Below, one piece after another: positions 24,955-37,518 of a DNA stretch of 64,000 nt; the stretch's first letter is position 1; each line of letters begins with the position of its first letter. Location: contig NZ_CP013910.1 in assembly GCF_001507665.1 (NCBI RefSeq), forward strand, positions 1,177,501-1,241,500, read 5' to 3'. The translations under genes were made by a program, and so were the position numbers. Source of the DNA: Deinococcus actinosclerus (GTDB lineage: Bacteria > Deinococcota > Deinococci > Deinococcales > Deinococcaceae). The notes under the pieces were generated by a model. The model had not been told where the DNA came from and did not search any database. It worked only from the letters and a program-made list of their open reading frames with translations.

Positions 24955-25271
24955 TCGACGGCCTGCTCGACGTGCGCGGCGTGCGGCACAGCGCCCTGGT
25001 CGGCCTGGACGGCAAGGTGGTCGCCCGGGCCGGACTGAGGGAGGCGGACCTGCCGGCCGAACTGACCCTGGTGGCCGCCGGCCGCGCCGTGATCGGCAGC
25101 CTGCAGAGCAACCTGAACGCGGACGGCTGGCAGGAACTCCTGCTTGACGTGGACGGCGGCCCGGTGCTCCTGACCCCGCACGGCAATCAGGTGCTGCTGA
25201 CGGCTTTCGACGACGTGTCCAGCCTGGGCCGCGTGCGCTTCGCCGTGCGCCGCCTGCTCGGCACCGTCTGA
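24951..25271 (+). CDS. Roadblock/LC7 domain protein 3
   Basis: The 106-residue protein begins with a short helix and VRHSALVGLDGKVVARAG, then a central helix and GPVLLTPHGNQVLLTAFDD, matching the roadblock pattern. It is the shortest and most divergent of the three. It overlaps the previous gene by 4 nt (ATGA) and is followed directly by an intrinsic terminator, closing the operon. Confidence 0.72.
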   Translation: MIDGLLDVRGVRHSALVGLDGKVVARAGLREADLPAELTLVAAGRAVIGSLQSNLNADGWQELLLDVDGGPVLLTPHGNQVLLTAFDDVSSLGRVRFAVRRLLGTV

Positions 25272-25288
25272 CCGCGCCCTGACGACCG

Positions 25289-25312
25289 CTCCCCACTCCG
25301 GGGAGTTTTTTT
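25289..25312 (+). terminator. Intrinsic terminator of the roadblock operon
   Basis: CTCCCC (25289-25294) pairs with GGGGAG (25300-25305) and is followed by seven T residues. This is one of the clearest terminators in the window. Confidence 0.85.
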
Positions 25313-25355
25313 CATGCCCCGGAGGTCCGTTGCATTCGTCCCGCCGCGCGCGCGC

Positions 25356-25361
25356 TAGCGT
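25356..25361 (+). promoter_or_regulatory. Leaderless -10 element of hemB
   Basis: TAGCGT lies 6 nt before the ATG at 25368. Confidence 0.6.
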
Positions 25362-25367
25362 AGACGC

Positions 25368-26369
25368 ATGGATCGTCCCCGCCGCCTGCGCCGCACACCC
25401 GCCCTGCGCGCCCTGACCCGCGAGGTGCACCTGCACCCCAGCCAGTTCATCCATCCGATCTTCGTGCACGAGCGCGACAGCGTGACGGACATCGCCACCA
25501 TGCCCGGCGTGCAGCGCCACTCCATCGAGAGCGCCGTGAATCAGGCGCGTGAAGCCCTGAGCCTCGGCGTTCCCAGCGTGATCCTCTTCGGCATTCCCGA
25601 CCACAAGGACGCGACCGGCACCCAGGCGTACGCCGAGGAGGGCATCATCCAGCGGGCCACGCGCGCCATCAAGGCCGCCGTGCCCGGCATCAACGTCATC
25701 GCGGACACCTGCCTGTGCGAGTACACCGACCACGGCCACTGCGGCCCGCTGTGCGAGGTGCCCGGCCTGAGCGGCGCGGACGCCTGGACGGTGGACAACG
25801 ACGCCAGCCTGACCCTGCTGGCCCAGACCGCCGTGTCGCAGGCCCGCGCTGGCGCCGACGTGATCGCCCCCAGCGCCATGATGGACGGGCAGGTCGCCGC
25901 GATCCGCGCCGCACTGGACGACGCGGGCTTCACGCACGTGCCGGTCATGAGCTACGCCGTGAAGTACGCCAGCGCCTACTACGGCCCCTTCCGCGACGCG
26001 GCCGGCAGCACCCCCAGCGTCGGCAACCGCGCCACCTACCAGATGGACCCCGCCGGCGGCTACCGTGAGGCGCTGCGCGAGGCCCGCCTGGACGCCGAAC
26101 AGGGCGCCGACACCCTGATGGTCAAACCCGCCCTGGCGTACCTGGACGTCCTGAACCTCCTCAAGCGCGAGTTCGACCTGCCGGTCGTGGCCTACAACGT
26201 CAGCGGCGAGTACTCGCTGATCAAGGCCGCCGCCGCCGCCGGCTTCATGGACGAGCGCCGCACCGTCCTGGAAACCCTGACCGGGATGCGCCGCGCCGGG
26301 GCCGACGCCATCATCACCTACCACGCGCTGGACGCCGCCCGCTGGCTCTCCGAGCAGGTCATCCTGTGA
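25368..26369 (+). CDS. hemB: Delta-aminolevulinic acid dehydratase (porphobilinogen synthase)
   Basis: The 333-residue enzyme condenses two 5-aminolevulinate molecules to porphobilinogen in heme synthesis. It carries the zinc-site cysteines in DTCLCEYTDHGHCG, and the two active-site lysines in SYAVKYASAYYGPFRDA and TLMVKPALAYLD. The zinc-type cysteine triad sets it apart from the aspartate-rich magnesium type. The following genes, a phosphatase and a heme-oxygenase-like protein, run in the same direction and may be co-transcribed. Confidence 0.96.
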   Translation: MDRPRRLRRTPALRALTREVHLHPSQFIHPIFVHERDSVTDIATMPGVQRHSIESAVNQAREALSLGVPSVILFGIPDHKDATGTQAYAEEGIIQRATRAIKAAVPGINVIADTCLCEYTDHGHCGPLCEVPGLSGADAWTVDNDASLTLLAQTAVSQARAGADVIAPSAMMDGQVAAIRAALDDAGFTHVPVMSYAVKYASAYYGPFRDAAGSTPSVGNRATYQMDPAGGYREALREARLDAEQGADTLMVKPALAYLDVLNLLKREFDLPVVAYNVSGEYSLIKAAAAAGFMDERRTVLETLTGMRRAGADAIITYHALDAARWLSEQVIL

Positions 26370-26427
26370 GAGCGAATCGAGAAGGGCGAGGGGCCGCCCC
26401 TGAAACGGTGGCCCACAGAGGCCGCGC

Positions 26428-26967
26428 GTGACCAGCGCCGCCAACCCCATCCGCGTGGACTGGATTCCCACGGGGTTGTGGCCGGGCCGCCTGGGCCTGA
26501 CCTTCGCGCCTGGCAAGAAGGGCGGCAGCGTGTACCAGCCGGGCGTCACCCACGACCGCAGCGTCACGGGGGACATGCGGACCCTCGCGCAGCAGGGCAC
26601 GACCGTCCTCGCGCCGCTCATCGAGGACTTCGAGTTCGACCTGCTCGGCATGGACGGTTACCACGACGCCGCCTCCGAGTACAGCATCGAGGTCGCCCCG
26701 TACCCCATCCCGGACGGGCACGCGCCGCACGACCCACGTGATTTCGCCGCGTACGTGGACGAACTCATGACCCACCTGCTTGACGGGCGCAGCGTCGTCG
26801 TGCACTGCCGCGGCGGGCTGGGCCGCGCGGGCCTGACCGCCGCGTGCCTGCTCGTGCAGGGCGGCCTGAACGCCGACGACGCCATCGCCCTGGTCCGCGA
26901 GACCCGCAGCCCGCACGCCATCGAGACGGAGGCGCAGGAACGCTTCATTCACGACTTCGCCCGCTGA
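26428..26967 (+). CDS. Dual-specificity/CDKN3-type phosphatase-like protein
   Basis: The 179-residue protein has the phosphatase loop VVHCRGGLGRAG (CX5R) and upstream GGSVYQPGVTHDRSVTGDM with FEFDLLGMDGYHD, similar to the cyclin-dependent kinase inhibitor 3 phosphatase family found in bacteria. Start is GTG at 26428 after a weak AGAGG. The gap to hemB is 58 nt. The substrate is unknown. It is a different phosphatase type from that at 23491. Confidence 0.78.
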   Translation: MTSAANPIRVDWIPTGLWPGRLGLTFAPGKKGGSVYQPGVTHDRSVTGDMRTLAQQGTTVLAPLIEDFEFDLLGMDGYHDAASEYSIEVAPYPIPDGHAPHDPRDFAAYVDELMTHLLDGRSVVVHCRGGLGRAGLTAACLLVQGGLNADDAIALVRETRSPHAIETEAQERFIHDFAR

Positions 26968-26994
26968 CCCGACCCGTCCCAGGGAGGCCCCACC

Positions 26995-27297
26995 ATGATC
27001 ACCGTCGCCAACCGCATCTACGTGAACCCCGAGTACCATGACGCCTTCGAGGCACGCTTTCGCGAGCGGGCCGGACTGGTGGACGGCATGCCCGGCTTCA
27101 TCGCCAACCACGTCCTGCGCCCCACCCGGGACGGCGATCCGTTCGTGGTCCTGACCTTCTGGGAGTCCCGCGAGGCTTTCGAGGCCTGGACGACCAGCGA
27201 CGCCTTCCGGCAGGGGCACGCCCGCAGCGGCACCCTCCCGAAGGACGCCTTCAGCGGCCCGAACGTGCTGGAACTCCACGAGGTCGTCGCCCGCTGA
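26995..27297 (+). CDS. Antibiotic-biosynthesis monooxygenase/heme-oxygenase-like protein
   Basis: The 100-residue ABM-fold protein begins ITVANRIYVNPEYHDAFEARF and has PGFIANHVLRPTRDGDPFVV and TFWESREAFEAWT. This matches the HmoA/IsdG/MhuD group that degrades heme. The Asn in the first strand and the Trp fit heme-degrading members. A GGGAGG ribosome-binding site precedes the ATG. Its place downstream of hemB supports a heme role. Confidence 0.78.
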   Translation: MITVANRIYVNPEYHDAFEARFRERAGLVDGMPGFIANHVLRPTRDGDPFVVLTFWESREAFEAWTTSDAFRQGHARSGTLPKDAFSGPNVLELHEVVAR

Positions 27298-27313
27298 CCG
27301 GCACCGGCAGGAC

Positions 27314-27319
27314 TAGACT
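27314..27319 (+). promoter_or_regulatory. Leaderless -10 element of a lipoprotein gene
   Basis: TAGACT lies 6 nt before the ATG at 27326. Confidence 0.6.
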
Positions 27320-27325
27320 GGGCGC

Positions 27326-27820
27326 ATGAAGCCTCTTGCCCTGCTCGGCGCGGCCCTGCTCGCCTCCGTCCTCGGCGCGTGCGCGCCGGCCGTGACCGCC
27401 CCGCAGACCGGACGGATCGTGAACGCCCGCACGGGCGAGGAGGGCGCCGTGACCTTCACGCGCGGCACCCTCACGCCGCGCCTGGGTGACCCGTTCGCGC
27501 CGGACAACGCAACCATCCGCATCGGCGGGCGCACCTACACGGGCCGCACGTACCTGATCGGGGGCGGCGCGCTGCCCGGCGGACTGGGCTTCAGCGTGGC
27601 CGTCGGCGCGGGCAGTGGCAGCGACGGCAGCGCCTTCACAGGTGGCAGCACCCGCGTCGAGGGCGGCCGCCCCGTTCCCGCCTTCACCGGGAACCTGATC
27701 GCCCGCGCGGAGGGTGCCCCGCCCGCCCTGCTGACCTGCACCCTGACGGTGGACGCGCAGGAACGGGGCATCGGCGAGTGCTTCGACGGGGCGGGCACCC
27801 GCTACGCCCTGCAGTTCTGA
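27326..27820 (+). CDS. Putative lipoprotein
   Basis: The 164-residue protein has a lipoprotein signal peptide (MKPLALLGAALLASVLGAC, lipobox LGAC). The mature domain is beta-rich, with a glycine-rich middle (GGGALPGGLGFSVAVGAGSG) and two Cys near the end that could form a disulfide. I do not recognise the family. It is probably anchored on the outer face of a membrane. Confidence 0.7.
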   Translation: MKPLALLGAALLASVLGACAPAVTAPQTGRIVNARTGEEGAVTFTRGTLTPRLGDPFAPDNATIRIGGRTYTGRTYLIGGGALPGGLGFSVAVGAGSGSDGSAFTGGSTRVEGGRPVPAFTGNLIARAEGAPPALLTCTLTVDAQERGIGECFDGAGTRYALQF

Positions 27821-27822
27821 AC

Positions 27823-28167
27823 GTGCCGGTGGGGGAGAGGCCGCGCGTGGTGTGCCTGTGCGGCAGCGTGCGTTTCCTGGCCGAGTTCGACGCGGCGTCC
27901 CTGTCGGAGACGCTGGCGGGGCGGATCGTCCTGGGTGTCGGCAGTCACCGGCAGCGGGACGAGGACGCCCTGGCGCACCTGAGCAGCGCCGAACGCGAGG
28001 CTGCCCTGGAGCGTCTGGGCGAGCTGCACCTGCGCAAGATCGACCTCGCGGACGAGGTGCTGGTCATCAACCCCGGCGGGTACGTGGGGGAGTCCACCCG
28101 CCGGGAGATCGCGTACGCCCGGCAGACCGGGAAAGCGGTGCGGAGTCTCGAACCTCTGATGGTGTAG
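27823..28167 (+). CDS. Nucleoside 2-deoxyribosyltransferase-like protein
   Basis: The protein of about 114 residues contains VVCLCGSVRF at the start and KIDLADEVLVINPGGYVGEST with RREIAYARQTGKAV near the end. This is the pattern of small nucleoside-2-deoxyribosyltransferase/DUF4406-like Rossmann proteins. The real substrate is unknown. The start is uncertain: GTG at 27823 is close behind the lipoprotein stop, but GTG at 27847 has a better GGGGGAGAGG upstream. It converges on the P450 gene with a 4-nt gap. Confidence 0.65.
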   Translation: MPVGERPRVVCLCGSVRFLAEFDAASLSETLAGRIVLGVGSHRQRDEDALAHLSSAEREAALERLGELHLRKIDLADEVLVINPGGYVGESTRREIAYARQTGKAVRSLEPLMV

Positions 28168-28171
28168 GCGG

Positions 28172-29554
28172 TCAGGCGAGCAGGCTGACCGCCGGATGCC
28201 GCACGCCCGCCACGCGCAGGGTCAGGCGGTCGTCGGGCGTGGCAGTGGGGCGGGCGACCTCGCGCAGCACGTATGCCGGGTCGCCGCGCAGGTCCAGGGT
28301 GCGCAGGATGGCCGCGAGGTTCAGCAGGATCAGGCCCTCCGCCATGCCACTGCCCGCGCAGATGTGGGTACCCAGCCCGAACGGCGCGAAGGCCCCGGGG
28401 CGGCGGTGCTCCATCCGGCCCGGCGCGAAGCGCCCTGGGTCGAAGGTGCCTGCGTCCGGGAAGCACTCGTCCAGCCCGTGCGGGACGGTCGTGCCGACGA
28501 TCACCTGCCGACCCTGCGGCACGCGGTACCCCGCGAACTCGAAGTCCTGCGTGACGGTGCGGGTCAGGGCGGGCGCGATGGGATGCAGGCGCAGGCACTC
28601 CAGCACGAAGCGGTGCAGGTGCGGCAGGCGGCCCAGGGCCTCCATGCTGGGCGGGCCGTCCCGGAACGCCTCGTCGGCCTCGGCGATCAGGGCGGGCACC
28701 AGTTCCGGGTGCCGCCCCACTCGGTACAGCACGAACGCCAGGGTGTTCGCGGCGGTGTCCATGCCCGCGATGAACGCCCCGATGGCCGCCATGCGCAGGT
28801 CCAGGTCCGACCAGAAGGCCGGGTCGGCCGCCTGCGCGGTCAGCAGGTCGTCGATCAGGTCCGGTTCGCGCCCTGCCTGTTCCGGGGTGGCGCGGCGGTG
28901 CTCGTCGATCAGCGTCTCCACCATCGCCAGCGAGCGGGCCCGCGCCCGGCGGAACCCGGGCAGCGTCTCGGTCAGGCGGGGCCGCTGCCCGGTCACGCGC
29001 ACCATCAGGGTGGTCTGCACGAACGTCAGCAGGTCGTTCAGGTAGGGTCGGGCCGCGCCGTTCACCACCACGCGTGCCAGCTGCTCGGTGATCACCGCCT
29101 TGCAGAACGCCGCGACCGGCAGGTCATCCCCCGCCCGCAGCGGCGCCAGATCCTCCGCCACGACCGAGAGTGCCCGGCGCAGGTTCGCGCCCAGGTACGA
29201 GCGGGTGTACGTGCGGCCCTCCACCCGCCGGAACGCGCGGTGCTCCGGGCCGTCCACGCTGATCAGCGAGCGCTGCACGCCGAACGCCTGATCGTTCGGT
29301 CGCCACGCCTCCAGCGAGCGCAGCACCCGGCTGGATTCCTTCATGGCCCACACGTTCGCCTCGGGCCCGGCCAGCACGGTGAAGGTGCGGCCCAGGCCGG
29401 TCACGTTGAACACCGGGCCGTGCTCGCGGTACGCGCCGGTCAGGAAGGCGCGCAGCCGGTGCGGGAACAGCTGCGTGACGCTCCCGATCACGGGCGGGCC
29501 GGGCACGGTGGGAATGACGCGCGGGGAGGACGGCAGGGGCAGGGCGTCGGTCAT
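28172..29554 (-). CDS. Cytochrome P450
   Basis: The 460-residue soluble P450 has the I-helix motif AGMDTAANTL, the K-helix ExxR in FVLECLRLHP, and the heme-binding FAPFGLGTHICAGSG with Cys near residue 400. No N-terminal membrane anchor is present. The substrate is unknown. Terpenoid or carotenoid oxidation would fit the genus but is not shown here. TACCGT lies 5 nt before the ATG, so it may be leaderless. Confidence 0.92.
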   Translation of the reverse strand: MTDALPLPSSPRVIPTVPGPPVIGSVTQLFPHRLRAFLTGAYREHGPVFNVTGLGRTFTVLAGPEANVWAMKESSRVLRSLEAWRPNDQAFGVQRSLISVDGPEHRAFRRVEGRTYTRSYLGANLRRALSVVAEDLAPLRAGDDLPVAAFCKAVITEQLARVVVNGAARPYLNDLLTFVQTTLMVRVTGQRPRLTETLPGFRRARARSLAMVETLIDEHRRATPEQAGREPDLIDDLLTAQAADPAFWSDLDLRMAAIGAFIAGMDTAANTLAFVLYRVGRHPELVPALIAEADEAFRDGPPSMEALGRLPHLHRFVLECLRLHPIAPALTRTVTQDFEFAGYRVPQGRQVIVGTTVPHGLDECFPDAGTFDPGRFAPGRMEHRRPGAFAPFGLGTHICAGSGMAEGLILLNLAAILRTLDLRGDPAYVLREVARPTATPDDRLTLRVAGVRHPAVSLLA

Positions 29555-29587
29555 GATTCACGGTACACTCCCGCACCGCCCACGAAA

Positions 29588-29620
29588 AAGCCCCGCCGGC
29601 CGTCGGGCGGGGCGGGGCTT
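29588..29620. terminator. Bidirectional terminator between sdhB and the P450 promoter
   Basis: AAGCCCCGCC (29588-29597) pairs with GGCGGGGCTT (29611-29620). On the minus strand the stem is followed by TTTT, ending the sdh operon. Confidence 0.75.
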
Positions 29621-29635
29621 TCAGGGGCTTGGGGG

Positions 29636-30400
<765 letters not shown>

Positions 30401-30419
30401 GGAGATTCCTTCCGCCGCG

Positions 30420-32177
<1,758 letters not shown>

Positions 32178-32229
32178 AGTCAACTTCCTTTACCGGCTGC
32201 GCCGAATGGCGGTAGCCCAGAACAAGAAC

Positions 32230-32963
<734 letters not shown>

Positions 32964-33150
32964 CCAAACCTCCTCGACGTCTCAGCCCCGTCTCGCCAAC
33001 ACACTAGGGCGAACGTTATGCCGTGTGGGTGACCATTCACACCACGCTTTCAGACAGCAGACAGGATACCACCCGAGCGGTAAGCCGCGCCCCCACCCGG
33101 CCCGACCGCCGGAACGCCCCGATGTCACCGCGTGGGGGGCACGCAGGCGC

Positions 33151-33156
33151 TACCCT
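33151..33156 (+). promoter_or_regulatory. Leaderless -10 element of a small protein gene
   Basis: TACCCT lies 7 nt before the ATG at 33164. Confidence 0.55.
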
Positions 33157-33163
33157 GGGCCGC

Positions 33164-33514
33164 ATGACCGGCCCGAAGAAAGAAACGTCCAAAGACCTCA
33201 CCGTAGAGGCCGAGTTCCTCCGCAAGATGGTGCTGGGCATCCTCAGCACCCTGGAAGGCAAGGGCCTGCTGAGTTCCCAGGAGGTCGACGGCATCATCCG
33301 CGCCGCCCGTCAGGCCGCCACGCCCCCCGCCCCGAAACGCCTGGGCGGGCCCGCCGCGACGACCCAGTGGGTGCGGCCCGGGCAGGCGCACCAGCCGCTG
33401 GACCGCACGACGCCGGTGGCTATCCCCAACGTGCAGCGCAGCGCCCCGGCCGCCCCGGCGCCTGCAACCGAGCCGGATCAGAAACCCCCCGTGATCGACT
33501 TCGATCTGCAGTGA
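33164..33514 (+). CDS. Small protein of unknown function
   Basis: The 116-residue protein has an N-terminal helical half (LTVEAEFLRKMVLGILSTLE with LLSSQEVDGIIRAAR) and a Pro/Ala-rich C-terminal half ending VIDFDLQ. The end looks like a short linear binding motif. I do not recognise the family. The leaderless promoter and a terminator directly after it define a single-gene unit. Confidence 0.7.
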   Translation: MTGPKKETSKDLTVEAEFLRKMVLGILSTLEGKGLLSSQEVDGIIRAARQAATPPAPKRLGGPAATTQWVRPGQAHQPLDRTTPVAIPNVQRSAPAAPAPATEPDQKPPVIDFDLQ

Positions 33515-33521
33515 GGCCGGC

Positions 33522-33551
33522 GCCGGGACAGAGGGTCATCCCTGTCCCGGC
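33522..33551. terminator. Bidirectional terminator
   Basis: GCCGGGACAG (33522-33531) pairs with CTGTCCCGGC (33542-33551) between the small protein gene and the convergent DUF697 gene. Confidence 0.7.
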
Positions 33552-33559
33552 CCTGACGG

Positions 33560-34114
33560 CTACTTCTTCTGTTCGGCCCGCCGGCGCAGTTCGCTGGCCA
33601 GGTCGCTGAAGTCCTGCGCGGTGGGCAGCACCTTCTTGGCGTCCCGCTTGGCTTCCTGAATGACCTGCACCTGGCCCTGACGGCTGTCGGGCAGGCCGTG
33701 GGTGCGGCGCTCGAAATAGTTCTGCGCGAGCCGGCCCAGCGCGAAGGTCCAGCCGTACACGGCGGGCGCGATGATCAGGCCGCCGATGACCGGCAGGGCC
33801 AGCTTGGCGAGCCCGCGCATGACCTGCCGCGCGGCGATGCCGTACGCGACGGTCACGCCGAGTTCCCGCGCGATCTCCATGGCCCGTTCGGGGCTGAGGT
33901 CGTAGCCGTAGATCTTGCCGATGTGCAGCACCATCTTGGCCTGCACCGGCGTGATGAGCAGGATGTCGGCGAAGGGAATGGGTTCGACACTGATCGCGCC
34001 GGCGAGCAGCGCCGCACTCTTGATCACGTCCTCGGTGTTCTCTTCACGGCTCAGGTGGGGGTCGACGTCGAAATTGAAGTTGTCGAGCACCTGTTTCACG
34101 AGCGGGGGCAGCAT
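33560..34114 (-). CDS. DUF697 (YcjF-like) membrane protein
   Basis: The 184-residue protein contains the DUF697 pattern: [38 protein letters not shown] and a hydrophobic segment [20 protein letters not shown]. Such proteins often accompany Era/Obg-like GTPases, but none is next to it. TACACT (34122-34127) lies 7 nt before the ATG, so it is probably leaderless. Confidence 0.78.
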   Translation of the reverse strand: MLPPLVKQVLDNFNFDVDPHLSREENTEDVIKSAALLAGAISVEPIPFADILLITPVQAKMVLHIGKIYGYDLSPERAMEIARELGVTVAYGIAARQVMRGLAKLALPVIGGLIIAPAVYGWTFALGRLAQNYFERRTHGLPDSRQGQVQVIQEAKRDAKKVLPTAQDFSDLASELRRRAEQKK

Positions 34115-34415
34115 GATCCGGAGTGTACTGCGCCGCCTGCGCGCCGGGTGAGGCGGACGCTGGGTCCGGGTTTACCTTCTGCGCCGCACGGGGGCCGGCG
34201 GGCCGCCATAGAAAAAGAGCGCGCCCAGGGGGGGAGGTGGCGCGCCCGTTCGGAGGGAAGGATGAGGGTGTGTTGGTCACCACTCGCCTTTCATGGTAGG
34301 AGGTGAAACTTGCAGAATCCTGACATTCAGGTCAGCCCGGTCGGGGGCCTTCTGTCACGGCCGCCTCATCTGGCCCGGTGTTCCTTCAGGTTGCCGGAGC
34401 CTGACCTCTGGCCGC
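34115..34415. other. Noncoding gap between cysS and the DUF697 gene
   Basis: This 301-bp stretch holds the DUF697 -10 and a minus-strand terminator about 170 nt past the cysS stop. A plus-strand AGGAGGTG near 34298 is not followed by a convincing gene. It may be a long cysS 3' UTR or may contain a small RNA. Confidence 0.4.
34212..34245 (-). terminator. Intrinsic terminator on the minus strand
   Basis: GCGCGCC (34219-34225) pairs with GGCGCGC (34239-34245). Read on the minus strand it ends in TCTTTTT. It would end cysS transcripts after a long 3' UTR, or a separate small RNA. Confidence 0.6.
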
Positions 34416-35894
<1,479 letters not shown>

Positions 35895-35919
35895 GGGGTC
35901 TCCTCGTTCAGTTGGCAAT

Positions 35920-35954
35920 AAAAAGACCGCGCCACATAGATCAGGGGCGCGGTC
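35920..35954 (-). terminator. Attenuator terminator upstream of cysS
   Basis: On the minus strand GACCGCGCC (35946-35954) pairs with GGCGCGGTC (35925-35933), loop of 12 nt, followed by five T residues (35920-35924). It stands between the leader ORF and cysS, so readthrough must be regulated or partial. Confidence 0.8.
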
Positions 35955-35980
35955 ACGGACGCTGGGCTGCGCGTGGGCCG

Positions 35981-36007
35981 CTAGCGGAGGCAACACAGGG
36001 TCGTCAT
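35981..36007 (-). CDS. Putative cysteine leader peptide of cysS
   Basis: The ORF encodes MTTLCCLR and stops at TAG, with adjacent Cys codons TGT TGC at 35990-35995. TACATT (36015-36020) lies 7 nt before its ATG, matching the leaderless promoter pattern, so translation could begin at the RNA 5' end. Ribosome stalling at the Cys codons when Cys-tRNA is low could prevent the downstream terminator at 35920-35954 from forming. I could not identify a strong antiterminator by eye. Cysteine leader peptides are known in actinobacteria; this one is inferred. Confidence 0.6.
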   Translation of the reverse strand: MTTLCCLR

Positions 36008-36012
36008 GCGCA

Positions 36013-36969
36013 TCAATGTAGCAGAGAAGCCCCGCCCGGCAACGCGGCCGCCGGTTCCGGCGCCGGCACGTGGGGCCGGTGCAGCGCCGCGAGCAGCGCG
36101 TCCGTGAACGCCCGGATCACCGGCAGGTTCGCGCGGTGCGGCAGGGTCGCCAGCGCCAGCGGCCGCATCAGCCGCTCGGGCAGGGGCAGGGCCACCAGCC
36201 CCTCGGGCAGCGGTTCCAGCGCCAGGCGGGGCATCACGCTGACGCCCAGCCCGTGCGCGACCATGCCCAGGATCACGCTGTCCTCGCCGATCTCGGTCAC
36301 GCGCCCCGGCTGCACGCCGCAGCGGCGCAGGTACCCCATCACCCGCAGGTTGCACGAATTCGGTCCCGGGGCCAGCAGCAGCGGCCCCTGGAGGTCCTCT
36401 GGCGTGACCGGGTGCGAGCCGCGCCGGGCGGGGGCTACGAAGAGGTACTCGTCCATGACGAGCGGGGTCAGGCGCAGGTCGGTCCAGTTCTCCTCGATCA
36501 CGATGGCGGCGTCCGCCTGCCCGCGCCGCACGAGTTCCTGACCGCCGCCCTCCGTCTCGCCGTCCATCAGGCGGACAGTCACGCCCGGATGCTGCGCCCG
36601 GAACGCCGCCAGCGCGGGCGGCAGCAGGTGCGTGGCGGTCGAGCGGAAAGACGCCACCCGCAGTACGCCGCGCAGCTGCGTGTCCTCCTGCGCGGCCAGC
36701 AGCGCGTCGCCTGCCGCCTGCACCGCCGTGCGGGCGTGCGTCAGCATCCGCTCGCCCGCCGGAGTCGGGACCGTCCCGGTGCGCCCCCGGCGCAGCAGAG
36801 GCCGCCCCGCCAGCGCCTCCAGTTTGCTGATCGCCTCGCTGAGGGTCGACTGCGACACGCCCAGCTCCGCCGCCGCCTCGCTGAAGCCCCCGGCGTCCGC
36901 CACCGCCAGCAGGGCGCGCAGCTGCGCCAGCGACGGCAGGCCGACTGAGGTGGGGCGCACGGAGGTCAT
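36013..36969 (-). CDS. LysR-family transcriptional regulator, OxyR-like
   Basis: The 318-residue regulator has an N-terminal winged helix-turn-helix ([39 protein letters not shown]) and a C-terminal substrate-binding domain. Cys residues lie in [18 protein letters not shown], in the region where OxyR carries its redox cysteines, so an oxidative-stress sensor is possible but not established. A perfect T-N11-A dyad at 37001-37019 lies next to its promoter. TACACT (36975-36980) is 5 nt before the ATG. Its stop lies 5 nt before the cysS leader ORF. Confidence 0.87.
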   Translation of the reverse strand: MTSVRPTSVGLPSLAQLRALLAVADAGGFSEAAAELGVSQSTLSEAISKLEALAGRPLLRRGRTGTVPTPAGERMLTHARTAVQAAGDALLAAQEDTQLRGVLRVASFRSTATHLLPPALAAFRAQHPGVTVRLMDGETEGGGQELVRRGQADAAIVIEENWTDLRLTPLVMDEYLFVAPARRGSHPVTPEDLQGPLLLAPGPNSCNLRVMGYLRRCGVQPGRVTEIGEDSVILGMVAHGLGVSVMPRLALEPLPEGLVALPLPERLMRPLALATLPHRANLPVIRAFTDALLAALHRPHVPAPEPAAALPGGASLLH

Positions 36970-37000
36970 ACCCCAGTGTAGGCCCCACCCATCCCACCAG

Positions 37001-37019
37001 GCATCGGGAAAACCGATGC
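37001..37019. promoter_or_regulatory. LysR-type operator
   Basis: GCATCGG-GAAAA-CCGATGC is a perfect 7-bp inverted repeat containing the T-N11-A core of LysR sites. It lies about 20 bp upstream of the regulator's -10 and between the two divergent genes. Confidence 0.7.
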
Positions 37020-37125
37020 AAGGGCGCAGCGGCAGCGTCCCCCCCGATGGTCAGGCCGCCCTGCACAGGCGCACGCTGGAGACATCACCGGCCACCCCCG
37101 GCCGCGCCCCCCACGAGGTCCCCCC

Positions 37126-37428
37126 ATGACTGCCACCCTGCGCCCCACGGCCCGCTTCCCCCTCGCCCCCGACCTCCAGCCTGTCACCCGGCAGCCCGCT
37201 CCCGCCGCCCCCCAGCCCGACCTGCCCCTGTACAGCCTGGAAGTCATCGCCCCCAGCGGACAGGCCCCGCAGCTCGACGGCTGGACGGTGCAGAGCTGGC
37301 CCGTCGCCAGTCTCGGTGACCTCACCCTCCAGGCCCGCCCCCAGCACGCCGCCACCCCGGACGACCTGCGCGCCGCGCTGCGCGCCGCCGGCTACACCCC
37401 CCTGGGTCCCGTCCGCACCCACCGCTGA
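37126..37428 (+). CDS. Small protein divergent from the LysR gene
   Basis: The 100-residue protein is Pro/Ala-rich at the N-terminus and then has a compact domain (YSLEVIAPSGQAPQLDGWTV to DDLRAALRAAGYTPLG). It has no Cys and no membrane segment. The family is not recognised. It is probably the main target of the LysR regulator because the operator lies between them. A GAGG lies a few bases before the ATG. Confidence 0.62.
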   Translation: MTATLRPTARFPLAPDLQPVTRQPAPAAPQPDLPLYSLEVIAPSGQAPQLDGWTVQSWPVASLGDLTLQARPQHAATPDDLRAALRAAGYTPLGPVRTHR

Positions 37429-37518
37429 CCCCCACCATCAGGGGAGGTCCGCATCGGTGAACGTCACGTCACGCCCGCCTTGACCACCTCATCACAACGC
37501 GGCAGGATACTGGGCGGC

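Noticed and set aside
34277..34294. Minus-strand mini-ORF MKGEW before the terminator at 34212
   Set aside because: No -10 or ribosome-binding site at suitable distance, and no biosynthetic gene downstream to control.
35895..36012. T-box riboswitch for cysS
   Set aside because: The conserved GGGTGG-ACCGCG sequence is absent. The short Cys-Cys ORF plus terminator fits leader-peptide attenuation better.
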